Assembly: GCA_964369775.1 (NCBI GenBank)
Contig: CAYJHQ010000007.1
Location: forward strand, 23,989-87,988
Direction of reading: 5' to 3'
Source of the DNA: CAUPWF01 sp964369775
GTDB lineage: Bacteria > Bacillota > Clostridia > Lachnospirales > Lachnospiraceae
Length of the DNA: 64,000 nucleotides
Shown here: in pieces, positions 10,101 to 18,558 of the stretch
Position numbering within the stretch: position 1 is the stretch's first letter
Layout of the letters: each line of letters starts with the position of its first letter
Notes under the pieces: model-generated
Databases searched by the model: none
What the model was told of the DNA's origin: nothing
Seen by the model: only the letters and a program-made list of their open reading frames with translations
Made by a program: the position numbers and the translations under genes

Positions 10101-11729
10101 CGTAATTCAACGCCAGGTGTTAGTTTGATATCACCACCTCCACATCATGATATTTATTCAATCGAAGATTTAGCACAATTAATCTATGATTGTAAAAATG
10201 CGAATAAGCATGCAAGAATTTCAGTGAAGCTTGTATCGGAAGCAGGTGTTGGAACAATTGCAGCAGGTGTTGCAAAAGCAGGAGCAGGAGTAATCTTGAT
10301 TTCAGGATATGATGGGGGTACAGGGGCTGCGCCAAGTACTTCTATATATAATGCAGGACTTCCATGGGAGCTTGGACTGGCAGAGACACACCAGACGTTG
10401 ATCCAAAACAATCTTCGTGAGCGCGTGCGCCTAGAGGCAGATGGTAAGCTTATGACAGGTAGAGATATTGCAATTGCAGCAATGCTTGGAGCAGAAGAAT
10501 TTGGATTTGCAACAGTTCCACTTGTAACAATGGGATGTGTGATGATGCGTGTATGTAACTTGGATACTTGTCCGGTTGGAGTGGCTACACAAAACCCAGA
10601 GCTTCGTAAGCGTTTTGCAGGAAAGCCTGAATATGTAATGAACTTTATGCGATTTGCAGCAGAAAACTTAAGAGAGCACATGGCAAGGTTAGGGGTTCGT
10701 ACAATTGATGAGTTAGTAGGAAGAACAGATTTATTACAACCTAAGTCAGAAAGAGAATCTGAGAGAGCAGCTAAGATATTAGTAGATAAAATCTTGGAGA
10801 ACCCATATGTAGATACTGAGACAAAGATGACTTTCACACCTGCGAAAATTTATGACTTCGAATTAGAAAAAACAGTAGATGAAGCAGTGTTTGTAAAAGA
10901 ATTATTGCCATATTTAGAGAAAGGTCAAAAACGTAGCATTGAAGTAGATGTTACAAATATTGATCGTACACTTGGAACTATATTTGGATCAGAGATTACA
11001 AGAAGATACCCTGAAGGTATGGATGAGGACAGTTATACAATCAGATGTAAAGGAGCGGGTGGTCAAAGTTTTGGAGCATTTATTCCAAAAGGCTTGACGC
11101 TAGAACTTACAGGTGAGAGTAATGACTACTTTGGAAAAGGTTTATCAGGCGGTAAATTAGTAGTTTACCCACCAGCAGGAGTGAAGTTTAAGAAAGATGA
11201 AAATATCATCATTGGTAACGTAGCACTTTATGGAGCGACAGCAGGTAAGGCGTTTATTAACGGAGTGGCAGGAGAGCGTTTTGGTGTACGTAACTCTGGA
11301 GCGACTGCGGTTGTTGAAGGTGTTGGCGATCATGGGTGTGAATACATGACTGGGGGTAAAGTAGTAGTTCTTGGTAATACAGGAAAGAACTTTGCAGCTG
11401 GTATGAGTGGTGGAGTTGCTTATGTGCTAGACAGTGAAAGTGATTTGTACATGAAGATGAATAAAGAAATGGTTAAAGTGGAGCGTCTTACATCTAAGTA
11501 TGACATTATGGAGCTGAAAGCGATGATAGAGGAACACGTTGCACTTACAAACTCTGAAAAAGGAAAGATGATTTTAGAGTCGTTCAATGACTACGTACCA
11601 ATGTTTAAGAAAATCATTCCACATGATTATGAGAGAATGACAAGCCTAATACTACAGATGCAAGAGCGTGGTATGAGTAGCGAGCAAGCACAAATTGAAG
11701 CATTTTATGCTGTAGAGAAAGGGAAATAG
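7182..11729 (+). CDS. gltB: Glutamate synthase, large (alpha) subunit
   Basis: Makes two glutamates from glutamine and 2-oxoglutarate. The 1515-residue polypeptide has the full domain order: a glutamine amidotransferase domain whose nucleophile is Cys26 (DNCGIGAVV, exposed after removal of a 25-residue propeptide), a central linker domain, the FMN/2-oxoglutarate barrel with the 3Fe-4S cysteines in GCVMMRVCNLDTCPVG (about 1118-1131), and the C-terminal GXGXG beta-helix. The ATG follows a GAAAGGGA ribosome binding site. The gene is intact and pairs with gltD 12 bases downstream. It is the main ammonia-assimilation route visible here. Confidence 0.97.
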   Translation: MNRERINEDNRQQSGLYHPEFEHDNCGIGAVVNIKGKKSHATVRDALKIVENLEHRAGKDAEGKTGDGVGILLQISHKFFSKVCKASGISIGGEREYGVGMFFFPQDELKRNQAKKIFEVITKKEGLNLLGWREVTIYPEVLGSKALEHMPCIMQAFIEKPAGVEKGLAFDRMLYIVRRIFEQSDEESYVVSLSSRTIAYKGMFLVGQLRMFFQDLQDEAYESAIALVHSRFSTNTEPSWRRAHPNRFIVHNGEINTIKGNADKMRAREEIMKSEHLEGRLQSVLPAITPSGSDSARLDNALEFMVMSGMDLPLAVMIAIPEPWANNKTMSRKKRDFYQYYSTMMEPWDGPASILFSDGDVMGAVLDRNGLRPSRYMITEDDTMILSSEVGILDIEPSTIVMKDRLHPGKMLLIDTVEGRLIEDEELKESYADAHPYGEWLDANMVQLKNLKIPNKRVEAYDEEELSKLQKAFGYTYEDVNNAILTMASRGLEEVAAMGADSPIPVLSNHHQPLFDYFRQLFAQVTNPPIDAIREEIVTSTTIYLGKDGNLLEQKEENCKVLRVNNPILTSTDVLKIKNMKVNGLKVKELSMLCYKNSNLEKSVDHLCMEVDQAINEGANILILSDRGVDEYNVAIPSLLALAGVQHHLVRTKKRTAVSIILETAEPRNVHHFATLVGYGASAINPYLAHESIRNLIDTGMLHKDYYAAVEDYNDAVIHGIIKVASKMGISTIQSYQGAKIFEAVGLEGSFIDKYFTNTISRVGGIGIKDIETDYANLHSSVFDPLGLDVDTTLQSVGKHRQRSGGEKHLFTPQTMHLLQQATKEGDYELFKQYAELVDKEAASVNLRGQMDFVYPEEGISIDEVESVDSIVTRFKTGAMSYGSLSKEAHETLAIAMNRLKGKSNSGEGGEDVERLDTEKCSAIKQVASGRFGVNSRYLVSAQEIQIKMAQGAKPGEGGHLPGAKVYPWVARTRNSTPGVSLISPPPHHDIYSIEDLAQLIYDCKNANKHARISVKLVSEAGVGTIAAGVAKAGAGVILISGYDGGTGAAPSTSIYNAGLPWELGLAETHQTLIQNNLRERVRLEADGKLMTGRDIAIAAMLGAEEFGFATVPLVTMGCVMMRVCNLDTCPVGVATQNPELRKRFAGKPEYVMNFMRFAAENLREHMARLGVRTIDELVGRTDLLQPKSERESERAAKILVDKILENPYVDTETKMTFTPAKIYDFELEKTVDEAVFVKELLPYLEKGQKRSIEVDVTNIDRTLGTIFGSEITRRYPEGMDEDSYTIRCKGAGGQSFGAFIPKGLTLELTGESNDYFGKGLSGGKLVVYPPAGVKFKKDENIIIGNVALYGATAGKAFINGVAGERFGVRNSGATAVVEGVGDHGCEYMTGGKVVVLGNTGKNFAAGMSGGVAYVLDSESDLYMKMNKEMVKVERLTSKYDIMELKAMIEEHVALTNSEKGKMILESFNDYVPMFKKIIPHDYERMTSLILQMQERGMSSEQAQIEAFYAVEKGK

Positions 11730-11741
11730 GAGGTAATCATC

Positions 11742-13238
11742 GTGGGGAAAACAACAGGATTTTTAGAATATAATCGAGTAAATAAGGATGCAGAAATGCC
11801 AAAATCTAGAATCAAGCATTTCGGAGAATTCCATACACCTCTTTCTTCGAAAGAGCAAGAAAAGCAAGGTGCTAGATGTATGGATTGTGGCGTTCCATTC
11901 TGTCAATCAGGAGATGCATTAATGGGAATGCCAAGCGGTTGCCCGCTTCATAATTTAGTTCCAGAATGGAATGACTTAATTTTTAATGGAAATTGGAAAG
12001 GTGCTTATATCAGATTGGCTAAGACGAATAACTTTCCAGAATTCACATCGAGAGTTTGTCCTGCACTTTGCGAACACGCCTGTACATGCGGGTTGGACGC
12101 AGAAGCAGTAGCTACTAAAAGTAACGAATATGCAATTATTGAAAGAGCGTACGAAGAAGGTTATGTGAAAGCAAATCCTCCTAAAGTTCGTACAGGAAAA
12201 AGGGTTGCAATAATTGGGTCTGGTCCTGCAGGGCTTGCTGCGGCAGATCAATTAAATAAAAGAGGTCATTTAGTGACTGTGTTTGAAAGAGATGATAAAG
12301 TAGGAGGGCTTCTTCGCTACGGAATTCCTAACATGAAACTTGAAAAGAAGTACATAGATAGAAGAGTTGCAATTATGGAAGAAGAGGGCGTTGAGTTTGT
12401 TGTAAATTGCAATGTAGGAAAAGACAAAAAAACAGCAGCACTTCTAAAAGAATACGATAAAGTAATTCTTGCATGCGGAGCATCAAATCCACGCGACATC
12501 AATTCAAAAGGAAGAGATGCAGAGGGAATACACTTCGCGGTAGACTTTTTGAAATCAACAACAAAATCATTGCAAGAAAACAATTATAAGTTAAAAGAAG
12601 GAACATTCCTTTCTGCAAAAGGAAAGAATGTCATTGTAATTGGTGGTGGAGATACAGGAAACGACTGTGTAGGAACATCCATTAGACATGGTGCAAAATC
12701 TGTGATCCAACTTGAAATGATGCCAAAAGCACCATATGAGAGAGCGGAGAGCAATCCTTGGCCACAATGGCCAAAAGTTTGTAAGACAGACTATGGTCAA
12801 GAGGAAGCGATTGCAGTATTTGGCAAAGATCCAAGAGAATACCAAACGACGGTAAAAGAGTTCATCAAAGACAAGTCAGGGAAGTTATGCAAAGTAGTTC
12901 TTGTTCAGCTTCAATTCCAAAAAGATGAGAAAACTGGAAGAATGAACATGAGTGAAGTGGAAGGAAGCGAAAGAACAGTAGATGCAGACTTAGTGTTAAT
13001 TGCAGCTGGATTCTTAGGAAGTGAAGGGTATGTAACAAAAGCATTTGGAGTGAAGACAGATGATAGAAGTAACATCGAAACTGGAGCTAGTTATGTAACT
13101 AATGTAGAAAATGTATATGCAACAGGAGACGTTAGAAGAGGACAGTCTTTGGTTGTGTGGGCAATTCGCGAAGGTAGAGAAGTGGCAAAACAAGTAGATC
13201 AAGATTTGATGGGATACACAAATTTAGTAGTACAATAA
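11742..13238 (+). CDS. gltD: Glutamate synthase, small (beta) subunit
   Basis: Supplies electrons from NADPH through FAD and Fe-S clusters to GltB. The 498-residue product shows the N-terminal Fe-S cysteine ligands (ARCMDCGVPFCQ and CPALCEHACTCG), the FAD fingerprint IIGSGPAGLAAAD (about 155-167), and the NADPH fingerprint VIGGGDTGNDCVG (about 298-310). The start is GTG at 11742 behind an AGGAGG about eight bases upstream. Translation is closely coupled to gltB. A strong terminator follows. Confidence 0.97.
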   Translation: MGKTTGFLEYNRVNKDAEMPKSRIKHFGEFHTPLSSKEQEKQGARCMDCGVPFCQSGDALMGMPSGCPLHNLVPEWNDLIFNGNWKGAYIRLAKTNNFPEFTSRVCPALCEHACTCGLDAEAVATKSNEYAIIERAYEEGYVKANPPKVRTGKRVAIIGSGPAGLAAADQLNKRGHLVTVFERDDKVGGLLRYGIPNMKLEKKYIDRRVAIMEEEGVEFVVNCNVGKDKKTAALLKEYDKVILACGASNPRDINSKGRDAEGIHFAVDFLKSTTKSLQENNYKLKEGTFLSAKGKNVIVIGGGDTGNDCVGTSIRHGAKSVIQLEMMPKAPYERAESNPWPQWPKVCKTDYGQEEAIAVFGKDPREYQTTVKEFIKDKSGKLCKVVLVQLQFQKDEKTGRMNMSEVEGSERTVDADLVLIAAGFLGSEGYVTKAFGVKTDDRSNIETGASYVTNVENVYATGDVRRGQSLVVWAIREGREVAKQVDQDLMGYTNLVVQ

Positions 13239-13242
13239 ATGT

Positions 13243-13287
13243 AAAAGAGATTGAGCATGATGAAAGTCAAATGCTTGATCTCTTTTT
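13243..13287 (+). terminator. Terminator after gltD
   Basis: AAAAGAGATTGAGCAT pairs (with two wobble positions) with ATGCTTGATCTCTTTT, followed by more T. Confidence 0.8.
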
Positions 13288-13400
13288 TGTAGGAGGAGTG
13301 AAATGTGAAAAGTATGTGATAAAAGTGTGAAGTGTATTGTAAATGAAAAAAGATGAGGGTATACTTGGATGAAAATTAAAATAATAAGGCGGTAAAGGCA

Positions 13401-14474
13401 ATGCATAAAACAGTAAAGAAAGTACTGGCAACTTCATTGATTATAAGCTCAGCTATAACAATTTCAGCATCGGCAACTCCGAGTAGTAGCGAACTAGAAG
13501 CAGAGAAAGATGAAATAGAAAGTGAAATTGAAGATTTGAGTGACCAATTAGACGAGCTGGTGGGAGAGATTGGGTTCTTGGAAAGTGAAATTGAAGAAAC
13601 TTGGAAGGAGGTTGAAAAGGCTGGGGAAGAATATGATGCGGCCTTACTTCAAGAAGAGGAACAATATGAAGATATGAAACTTCGAATTCAGTATATGTAT
13701 GAAGAGGGCGGGAGTCTAGATCTAATAGCTAGCATTATACAGTCAGAAAGTATTGCAGATATGATTAATCAATTTGAGTATGCTAATTCCCTGCATACAT
13801 ATGATAGGGAAATGCTAGAAGAGTATACAAAAGTAAAAGAAGAAGTGAAAACAAAAAAGATTCAGGTAGAGGATGAAGTTGAAGCATTAGAGATAGCTGA
13901 GTTAGGTTTGGAGGAGAAAAGGGAAGATTTAGCTTCACTGATAGAGAATAGGCAAAGTGAAATTGAGAAGCTGGATATACAAATTCAAGAGACTTTAGAA
14001 GCAGAGAGGATAGCAGCAGAAGAAGCAGCCCAGATAGCCGAAGCGGATGAGGCAGCAGCAAGAGCAGCAGCAGAAGCAGTACAGTCGTCAAGTACAAGTA
14101 CAAGTACAAGCACGAGCACGGAATATAGCTCTAGTCAAGGAGCAGCTGTAGTGGCAGCGGCGCGTACATACATAGGTGTTCCGTATCTATGGGGAGGGAC
14201 AAGTAGAAGCGGAATTGATTGTTCTGGACTTACACAAGCAGCTTACGCTGCTGTAGGGATTTCGATTCCAAGAGTTGATTCAGGACAAAGAGAGAGTGGA
14301 ATTACAGTGGGATATAGTGTGTCAGACGCACAGCCCGGTGATATACTATGCTACGATGGACATGTTGCAATCTATTCAGGAAATGGTATGATGATACATG
14401 CTCCATCTTCAGGAAAATTGGTTTGTGAAGTGACAGCTAGAACAAGTGGTCTGTTGAAAGTTGTTAGATATTAA
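13401..14474 (+). CDS. Secreted NlpC/P60 peptidoglycan endopeptidase with coiled-coil stalk (paralogue 1)
   Basis: Probably cleaves peptide stems of peptidoglycan outside the cell. A signal peptide (residues 1-25, ending SASA) precedes a long coiled coil rich in Glu/Lys/Leu (about 28-205), an Ala-rich and Ser/Thr linker with an STSTST run, and a C-terminal NlpC/P60 domain (about 245-357). The catalytic Cys lies in GIDCSGLTQAAY (about 273), the His in GHVAIYSG, and a third polar site in IHAPSSGK. The layout matches PcsB/CwlO-type hydrolases whose coiled coil is regulated by FtsEX; that analogy is inference. A close paralogue lies 0.7 kb downstream. Confidence 0.9.
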   Translation: MHKTVKKVLATSLIISSAITISASATPSSSELEAEKDEIESEIEDLSDQLDELVGEIGFLESEIEETWKEVEKAGEEYDAALLQEEEQYEDMKLRIQYMYEEGGSLDLIASIIQSESIADMINQFEYANSLHTYDREMLEEYTKVKEEVKTKKIQVEDEVEALEIAELGLEEKREDLASLIENRQSEIEKLDIQIQETLEAERIAAEEAAQIAEADEAAARAAAEAVQSSSTSTSTSTSTEYSSSQGAAVVAAARTYIGVPYLWGGTSRSGIDCSGLTQAAYAAVGISIPRVDSGQRESGITVGYSVSDAQPGDILCYDGHVAIYSGNGMMIHAPSSGKLVCEVTARTSGLLKVVRY

Positions 14475-14475
14475 A

Positions 14476-14526
14476 TAAGAGAGAGATAACACTGAAGTTC
14501 ATCAGCGTTGTCTCTCTCTTGTTTTA
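14476..14526. terminator. Bidirectional terminator between converging genes
   Basis: AAGAGAGAGA and TCTCTCTCTT form a long stem around a 25-base loop that can pair further; A and T tracts flank it on both sides, serving the NlpC/P60 gene and the converging glyoxalase-family gene. Confidence 0.8.
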
Positions 14527-14895
14527 TTATTTCTTAGGCAGGATTTCTACCCAATATCCATCGGGATCACTAATAAAGTAAATTCCCATACCTTTGTTTT
14601 CGAAACAGACACAATCCATATCTTTATGTTTTTTAAGAGCAGCTTCATAATCATCAGTCTCTAAAGCGAGATGGAACTCGTTGTCTCCTAAGTTATATGG
14701 ACGATCCCAATCTCTAAGCCAAGTGAGTTCTAAAAGGTGGGAACTTGCATCAAATCCAAGATAGACAATGATAAAGCTACCATCAGAGGCATCTTTTCTT
14801 CTTACTACGTCAAGTCCTAAAGCTTCTTTGTAGAAGGCAAGAGACTTGTCTAAATCTTTTACATTAAAGTTGTTGTGTACAAATTTAAAATTCAT
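14527..14895 (-). CDS. VOC-family protein, lactoylglutathione lyase-like
   Basis: A 122-residue vicinal-oxygen-chelate fold protein most like glyoxalase I. It has the paired beta-alpha-beta-beta-beta modules of the family and the metal-ligand positions: His near residue 7 (KFVHNNFNV), Glu in LLELTW, His in EFHLALE, and Glu in YWVEILPKK near the C-terminus. If it is a true glyoxalase, it would isomerise the hemithioacetal of methylglyoxal in the cytoplasm. It lies on the opposite strand between two paralogous NlpC/P60 genes, with its own ribosome binding site (AAAGGAT) and a shared terminator. Confidence 0.85.
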   Translation of the reverse strand: MNFKFVHNNFNVKDLDKSLAFYKEALGLDVVRRKDASDGSFIIVYLGFDASSHLLELTWLRDWDRPYNLGDNEFHLALETDDYEAALKKHKDMDCVCFENKGMGIYFISDPDGYWVEILPKK

Positions 14896-15164
14896 AATTA
14901 AAATCCTTTCTTTGGGTTATATGTACTCACTTAGAAGTATAGCACGAAGAAAGCGCAGGTGCTAGAGTATTTTACGATAGCCTACTTTTAATACAAAATG
15001 TTACGAAAATGTTAAAAGTGTTGCAAAAAATAATGAGATGATGTATAATTACGAACAGTTAGTTAAAGATGATTTCTTTCTTGTGTAAAATTATGTTGAA
15101 AATTATCTAAAAAAGTAGTATGGTTATGTGAGGGAGAATATAATATAAATAAGGTGGGTAAATA

Positions 15165-16271
15165 ATGAAGAAAAGATTGAGAAAAATTGTTGCTATTTCT
15201 CTAGTAGCAAGTTCGCTTATCACGATGTCAGTTTCGGCAACAAGGAGTGATGAGTTGAAAGAACAAAAACAACAAGTTGAGAATGAAGTGGGGAGCTTGA
15301 ATAGTCAACTTGAAGATTTGTTGAGTGAAATAGAAACATTAGAAAAGCAGATTGATGAGACTTGGATAGCAATTGAAGAAGCGGGAAAAGAATATGAAGC
15401 AGCAGTGGCTCAAGAAGAAGAACAGTATGAAGATATGAAACTTCGTATCCAGTACATGTATGAAGAGGGTGGAGATTTAGCCCTTGTCGAAAAAATTATT
15501 CAATCTAAGAGTATATCGGATATGGTTAACCAAATTGAATATGCTAATTCTGTACATACTTATGATAGAAAAATGCTTGATGAGTACACAGAGATAAAAA
15601 CACAAGTTCAAGAAAAGCAGATGGAGTTAGAAAAGCAGATAGAAGAACTAGAGGCATCAGAAGTTGCTTTGGAAGAGAACAGAGCAAGTTTGACAGGACT
15701 TATTTCGCAAAAACAAAGCGAAATTGCCACTTTAGATGCAGAGATTCAAGAAGCGGTTGAAGCGGAGAGAGTAGCAGCAGAAGAAGCCGCTAGAATAGCA
15801 GCAGAAGAGACCGCTAGGGCAGAAGCAGCAGCGAATGCAGCACAAGCAGGTTCGAGTTCAAACTCGAGTTCGAATACAACAGATTCATCATCGAACAATT
15901 CATCAACTGGATCGCCATCGTATAATAGCGGCACAGGTTCAGGTGTTGTTGGGGCAGCTCGTTCATATATCGGAGTTCCATACCTATGGGGTGGAAATGG
16001 ATACGGAGGAATCGATTGTTCTGGGCTTACAAAAGCAGCTTATGCAGCAGTTGGCAAATCAATTCCAAGAACATCTTATTCACAAGGTGGTTCTGGAACA
16101 GTAGTAGGATATAGCGTGTCTGCGGCGCAACCAGGAGATATTCTCTACTATGGTGGTCACGTTGCAATCTATTCGGGAAATGGAATGATGATTCATGCAC
16201 CATCTTCAGGGAAATTGGTTTGTGAAGTTACAGCGAGAACTAGTGGGCTGATTTCGGTAGTTAGATTTTAA
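15165..16271 (+). CDS. Secreted NlpC/P60 peptidoglycan endopeptidase with coiled-coil stalk (paralogue 2)
   Basis: A 368-residue paralogue of the gene at 13401. The order is the same: signal peptide (1-25, ending SVSA), coiled coil (about 28-205) sharing long blocks such as EEQYEDMKLRIQYMYEEGG, an Ala-rich then Ser/Asn/Thr-rich linker, and NlpC/P60 domain (about 260-368) with the catalytic Cys in GIDCSGL (about 284) and His in GGHVAIYSG. The final 45 residues are almost identical between the two copies, whereas the linkers differ entirely. A TATAAT-like -10 lies within GAATATAATATAAA shortly upstream of the start, so it is transcribed independently. Confidence 0.9.
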   Translation: MKKRLRKIVAISLVASSLITMSVSATRSDELKEQKQQVENEVGSLNSQLEDLLSEIETLEKQIDETWIAIEEAGKEYEAAVAQEEEQYEDMKLRIQYMYEEGGDLALVEKIIQSKSISDMVNQIEYANSVHTYDRKMLDEYTEIKTQVQEKQMELEKQIEELEASEVALEENRASLTGLISQKQSEIATLDAEIQEAVEAERVAAEEAARIAAEETARAEAAANAAQAGSSSNSSSNTTDSSSNNSSTGSPSYNSGTGSGVVGAARSYIGVPYLWGGNGYGGIDCSGLTKAAYAAVGKSIPRTSYSQGGSGTVVGYSVSAAQPGDILYYGGHVAIYSGNGMMIHAPSSGKLVCEVTARTSGLISVVRF

Positions 16272-16295
16272 AGATATTACATAGAAGGCTAGAGA

Positions 16296-16333
16296 CAAAA
16301 GGAGTGAAGGGAAATCTTCATTCCTTTTATTAT
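16296..16333 (+). terminator. Terminator after the second NlpC/P60 gene
   Basis: AAAAGGAGTGAAG pairs with CTTCATTCCTTTT across a short loop and runs into an AT-rich tail. Confidence 0.75.
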
Positions 16334-16349
16334 ATTTACCAAAAACCTC

Positions 16350-16378
16350 TTGAAAGTAATCTGATATTATGTTATTAT
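16350..16378 (+). promoter_or_regulatory. SigA-type promoter of rpsB, with about 105-base leader
   Basis: TTGAAA and TATTAT are 17 bases apart. The transcript would carry a leader of roughly 105 bases before the rpsB ATG, in which GGTGCCATA and TATGGTGATTC can form a small hairpin. I cannot assign the leader to a known ribosomal-protein autoregulatory class. Confidence 0.65.
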
Positions 16379-16490
16379 AAGAGCGTTGCAAAAAAAGCAC
16401 GTGTGTGATTCTCTGAAAAGGTGCCATATAAATGTATGGTGATTCAGATATAGAAGCATACGGAAGATTAACCAAAATGGAGGAAAAACA

Positions 16491-17249
16491 ATGAGCGTTA
16501 TTTCAATGAAACAATTGCTAGAAGCTGGTGTTCACTTTGGACATCAAACAAGAAGATGGAACCCAAAAATGGCGGAGTACATCTACACAGAAAGAAATGG
16601 TATCTATATCATCGACTTACAAAAATCTGTAGGAATGGTTGATGATGCGTATAGAGCGGTTGCAGATGTTGCAGCTGATGGTGGTACAATTCTTTTCGTA
16701 GGAACTAAGAAGCAAGCTCAAGATGCTATCAAATCTGAAGCAGAGCGTTGTGGAATGTTCTACATTAACGAAAGATGGCTTGGAGGAATGCTTACAAACT
16801 TCAAGACAATCAGAGGAAGAGTAGAGCGTCTTAAAGAGATCGAAAGAATGTCAGAAGATGGAACTTTCGACGTATTACCTAAAAAAGAAGTAATCGAATT
16901 GAAAAAAGAGTGGGATAAGTTAGAGAAAAACTTAGGTGGAATTAAAGAAATGAAGAGAATTCCAGATGCAATCTTTATCGTAGACCCTAAAAAAGAAAGA
17001 ATCTGTGTTCAAGAGGCACATACTCTAGGTATTCCATTGATCGGTATCTGTGATACTAACTGTGATCCAGAAGAATTAGATCATGTGATTCCAGGGAATG
17101 ATGATGCTATCAGAGCGGTTAAGTTAATCGTAGCTGCAATGGCAGACGCTGTTATCGAAGCTAATCAAGGATTTGCAACTGATGTAGCAGATGAGATGTT
17201 AGCTGAAGGTACTGACGAAGTAGCAGAAGAAGTAGCTGAAGAAGCTTAA
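16491..17249 (+). CDS. rpsB: Ribosomal protein uS2
   Basis: Component of the 30S subunit, required for binding of bS1 and mRNA. The 252-residue product has the full family core, starting MSVISMKQLLEAGVHFGHQT and including RRWNPKMAEYI, the WLGGMLTNF motif and PLIGICDTNCDPE. The C-terminus ends in a Glu/Ala-rich acidic tail (about 235-252). The ATG follows TGGAGG. It is the first gene of rpsB-tsf, and codon use is that of a highly expressed gene. Confidence 0.98.
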   Translation: MSVISMKQLLEAGVHFGHQTRRWNPKMAEYIYTERNGIYIIDLQKSVGMVDDAYRAVADVAADGGTILFVGTKKQAQDAIKSEAERCGMFYINERWLGGMLTNFKTIRGRVERLKEIERMSEDGTFDVLPKKEVIELKKEWDKLEKNLGGIKEMKRIPDAIFIVDPKKERICVQEAHTLGIPLIGICDTNCDPEELDHVIPGNDDAIRAVKLIVAAMADAVIEANQGFATDVADEMLAEGTDEVAEEVAEEA

Positions 17250-17261
17250 GAAATGAAGGTG

Positions 17262-17295
17262 GATGCTTCAGCCTATTTAGGTTGGAGCATTTATT
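17262..17295 (+). terminator. Attenuator-like hairpin between rpsB and tsf
   Basis: GATGCTTCAGCC pairs, with wobbles, with GGTTGGAGCATT across a six-base loop. The T-tract is interrupted, so partial termination is likely. This would set a lower level of tsf than rpsB; a similar intercistronic attenuator is known from other bacteria. Confidence 0.55.
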
Positions 17296-17358
17296 ATAGT
17301 GAAAACTATAGGTTTTAATCAAGAAAATAATTATAATATATAATGTGGAGGTATTATC

Positions 17359-18282
17359 ATGGCAATTACAGCAGGTATGGTAAAAGAATTAAGAGAATTA
17401 ACTGGTGCTGGGATGATGGATTGTAAAAAAGCACTTAACGAAACAGATGGAAACATTGAAGAAGCAGTAGAATATTTAAGAAAAAATGGACAAGCTAAAG
17501 CAGAGAAAAAAGCTGGAAGAGTAGCTGCAGAAGGTCTTGTCAAGACAATCGTTAAAGATGATAAAACAGCAGCAATCGTAGAAGTTAACTCAGAGACAGA
17601 TTTCGTAGCTAAGAACGAAGAGTTCCAATCATTTGTTGCAGAGGTAGCGGATCAAGCAATGGCAACTACAGTAACAAATGTAGAAGCTATGTTAGAAGAA
17701 GCATTTGTAGCAGACAATTCTAAAACTGTAAAAGAAGCTTTAGTAGAAAAAGTTGCAAGAATTGGTGAGAACTTAACAATCAGAAGATTTGAAAAAGTTG
17801 AAGCTAACGATGGGTGTGTAGTTGATTATATCCACGCTGGTGGTAAAATCGGAGTTCTTGTAAAAGCTAAAACTGATGTTGTAAATGATGATATCAAAGC
17901 TTGTTTGAAAAATGTAGCAATGCAAGTAGCGGCTATGTCACCAAAATATGTTTCTCGTAATGAAGTAGATGCAGATTATATTGAGAAAGAAAAAGATATC
18001 CTTTTAGCACAAGCTAAATTAGAAAATCCAGAAAAGCCAGACAATATTATTGAAAAAATGATCATTGGAAGAGTAAATAAATTGATGAAAGAAGTTTGTC
18101 TTTTAGATCAAGCTTATGTTCAAGATGGCGATATGACTGTTGCTAAATATGTTGAATCAGTAGGAAAAGCAAACGGAACTGATTTAAGTGTAGTATCTTT
18201 CGTTCGTTTCATGACAGGTGAAGGAATTGAGAAAAAAGAAGAGAACTTTGCAGAAGAAGTAGCAAAGCAAATCGGACAATAG
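17359..18282 (+). CDS. tsf: Elongation factor Ts
   Basis: Guanine nucleotide exchange factor for EF-Tu. The 307-residue protein has the N-terminal UBA-like domain with the signature LRELTGAGMMDCKKAL, the core with EVNSETDFVAKNEEF, and a second core repeat with DYIHAGGKIGVLV. The ATG sits behind TGGAGG. It lies 109 bases after rpsB, with a TATAAT-like sequence in the spacer (around 17333-17338) that may provide a second promoter. Two terminators follow. Confidence 0.98.
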   Translation: MAITAGMVKELRELTGAGMMDCKKALNETDGNIEEAVEYLRKNGQAKAEKKAGRVAAEGLVKTIVKDDKTAAIVEVNSETDFVAKNEEFQSFVAEVADQAMATTVTNVEAMLEEAFVADNSKTVKEALVEKVARIGENLTIRRFEKVEANDGCVVDYIHAGGKIGVLVKAKTDVVNDDIKACLKNVAMQVAAMSPKYVSRNEVDADYIEKEKDILLAQAKLENPEKPDNIIEKMIIGRVNKLMKEVCLLDQAYVQDGDMTVAKYVESVGKANGTDLSVVSFVRFMTGEGIEKKEENFAEEVAKQIGQ

Positions 18283-18283
18283 T

Positions 18284-18318
18284 AAAAAAGAAAGCGAAAG
18301 TGCTTTACTTTCTTTTTT
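18284..18318 (+). terminator. Terminator 1 after tsf
   Basis: AAAGAAAGC pairs imperfectly with the ACTTTCTTT side and ends in a run of T. Confidence 0.65.
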
Positions 18319-18328
18319 GAATTTAGGC

Positions 18329-18363
18329 GACCCTGCTAGCAAATCTGCAAGCAGGGTCTTTAA
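18329..18363 (+). terminator. Terminator 2 after tsf
   Basis: GACCCTGCT and AGCAGGGTC form a perfect nine-pair stem with a 12-base loop, followed by TTT. The next 190 bases up to asnA are AT-rich, with no gene or T-box that I can see. Confidence 0.75.
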
Positions 18364-18558
18364 AAAGTTATAACTAACATAATTAGTAGTGAAATTTTGT
18401 TGAATCAACTGTCCTTCACTCAAATATAGTATATTAAGAAAATGTGATGGAAATGTGTTTCAAATATGAAAAAAAAATGAAGACTAACAATGTTTTGTAA
18501 GAGAATACACTTGCTGTTAGAGTGCATATCTTAAAATGAGCGAAAAGGGGGATGTAAA

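Noticed and set aside
10184..10837. A 217-codon minus-strand frame inside gltB
   Set aside because: Shadow of the highly conserved gltB reading frame; no start signals.
18364..18558. A T-box leader before asnA
   Set aside because: No conserved T-box sequence or specifier-loop architecture could be seen in the 195 bases.
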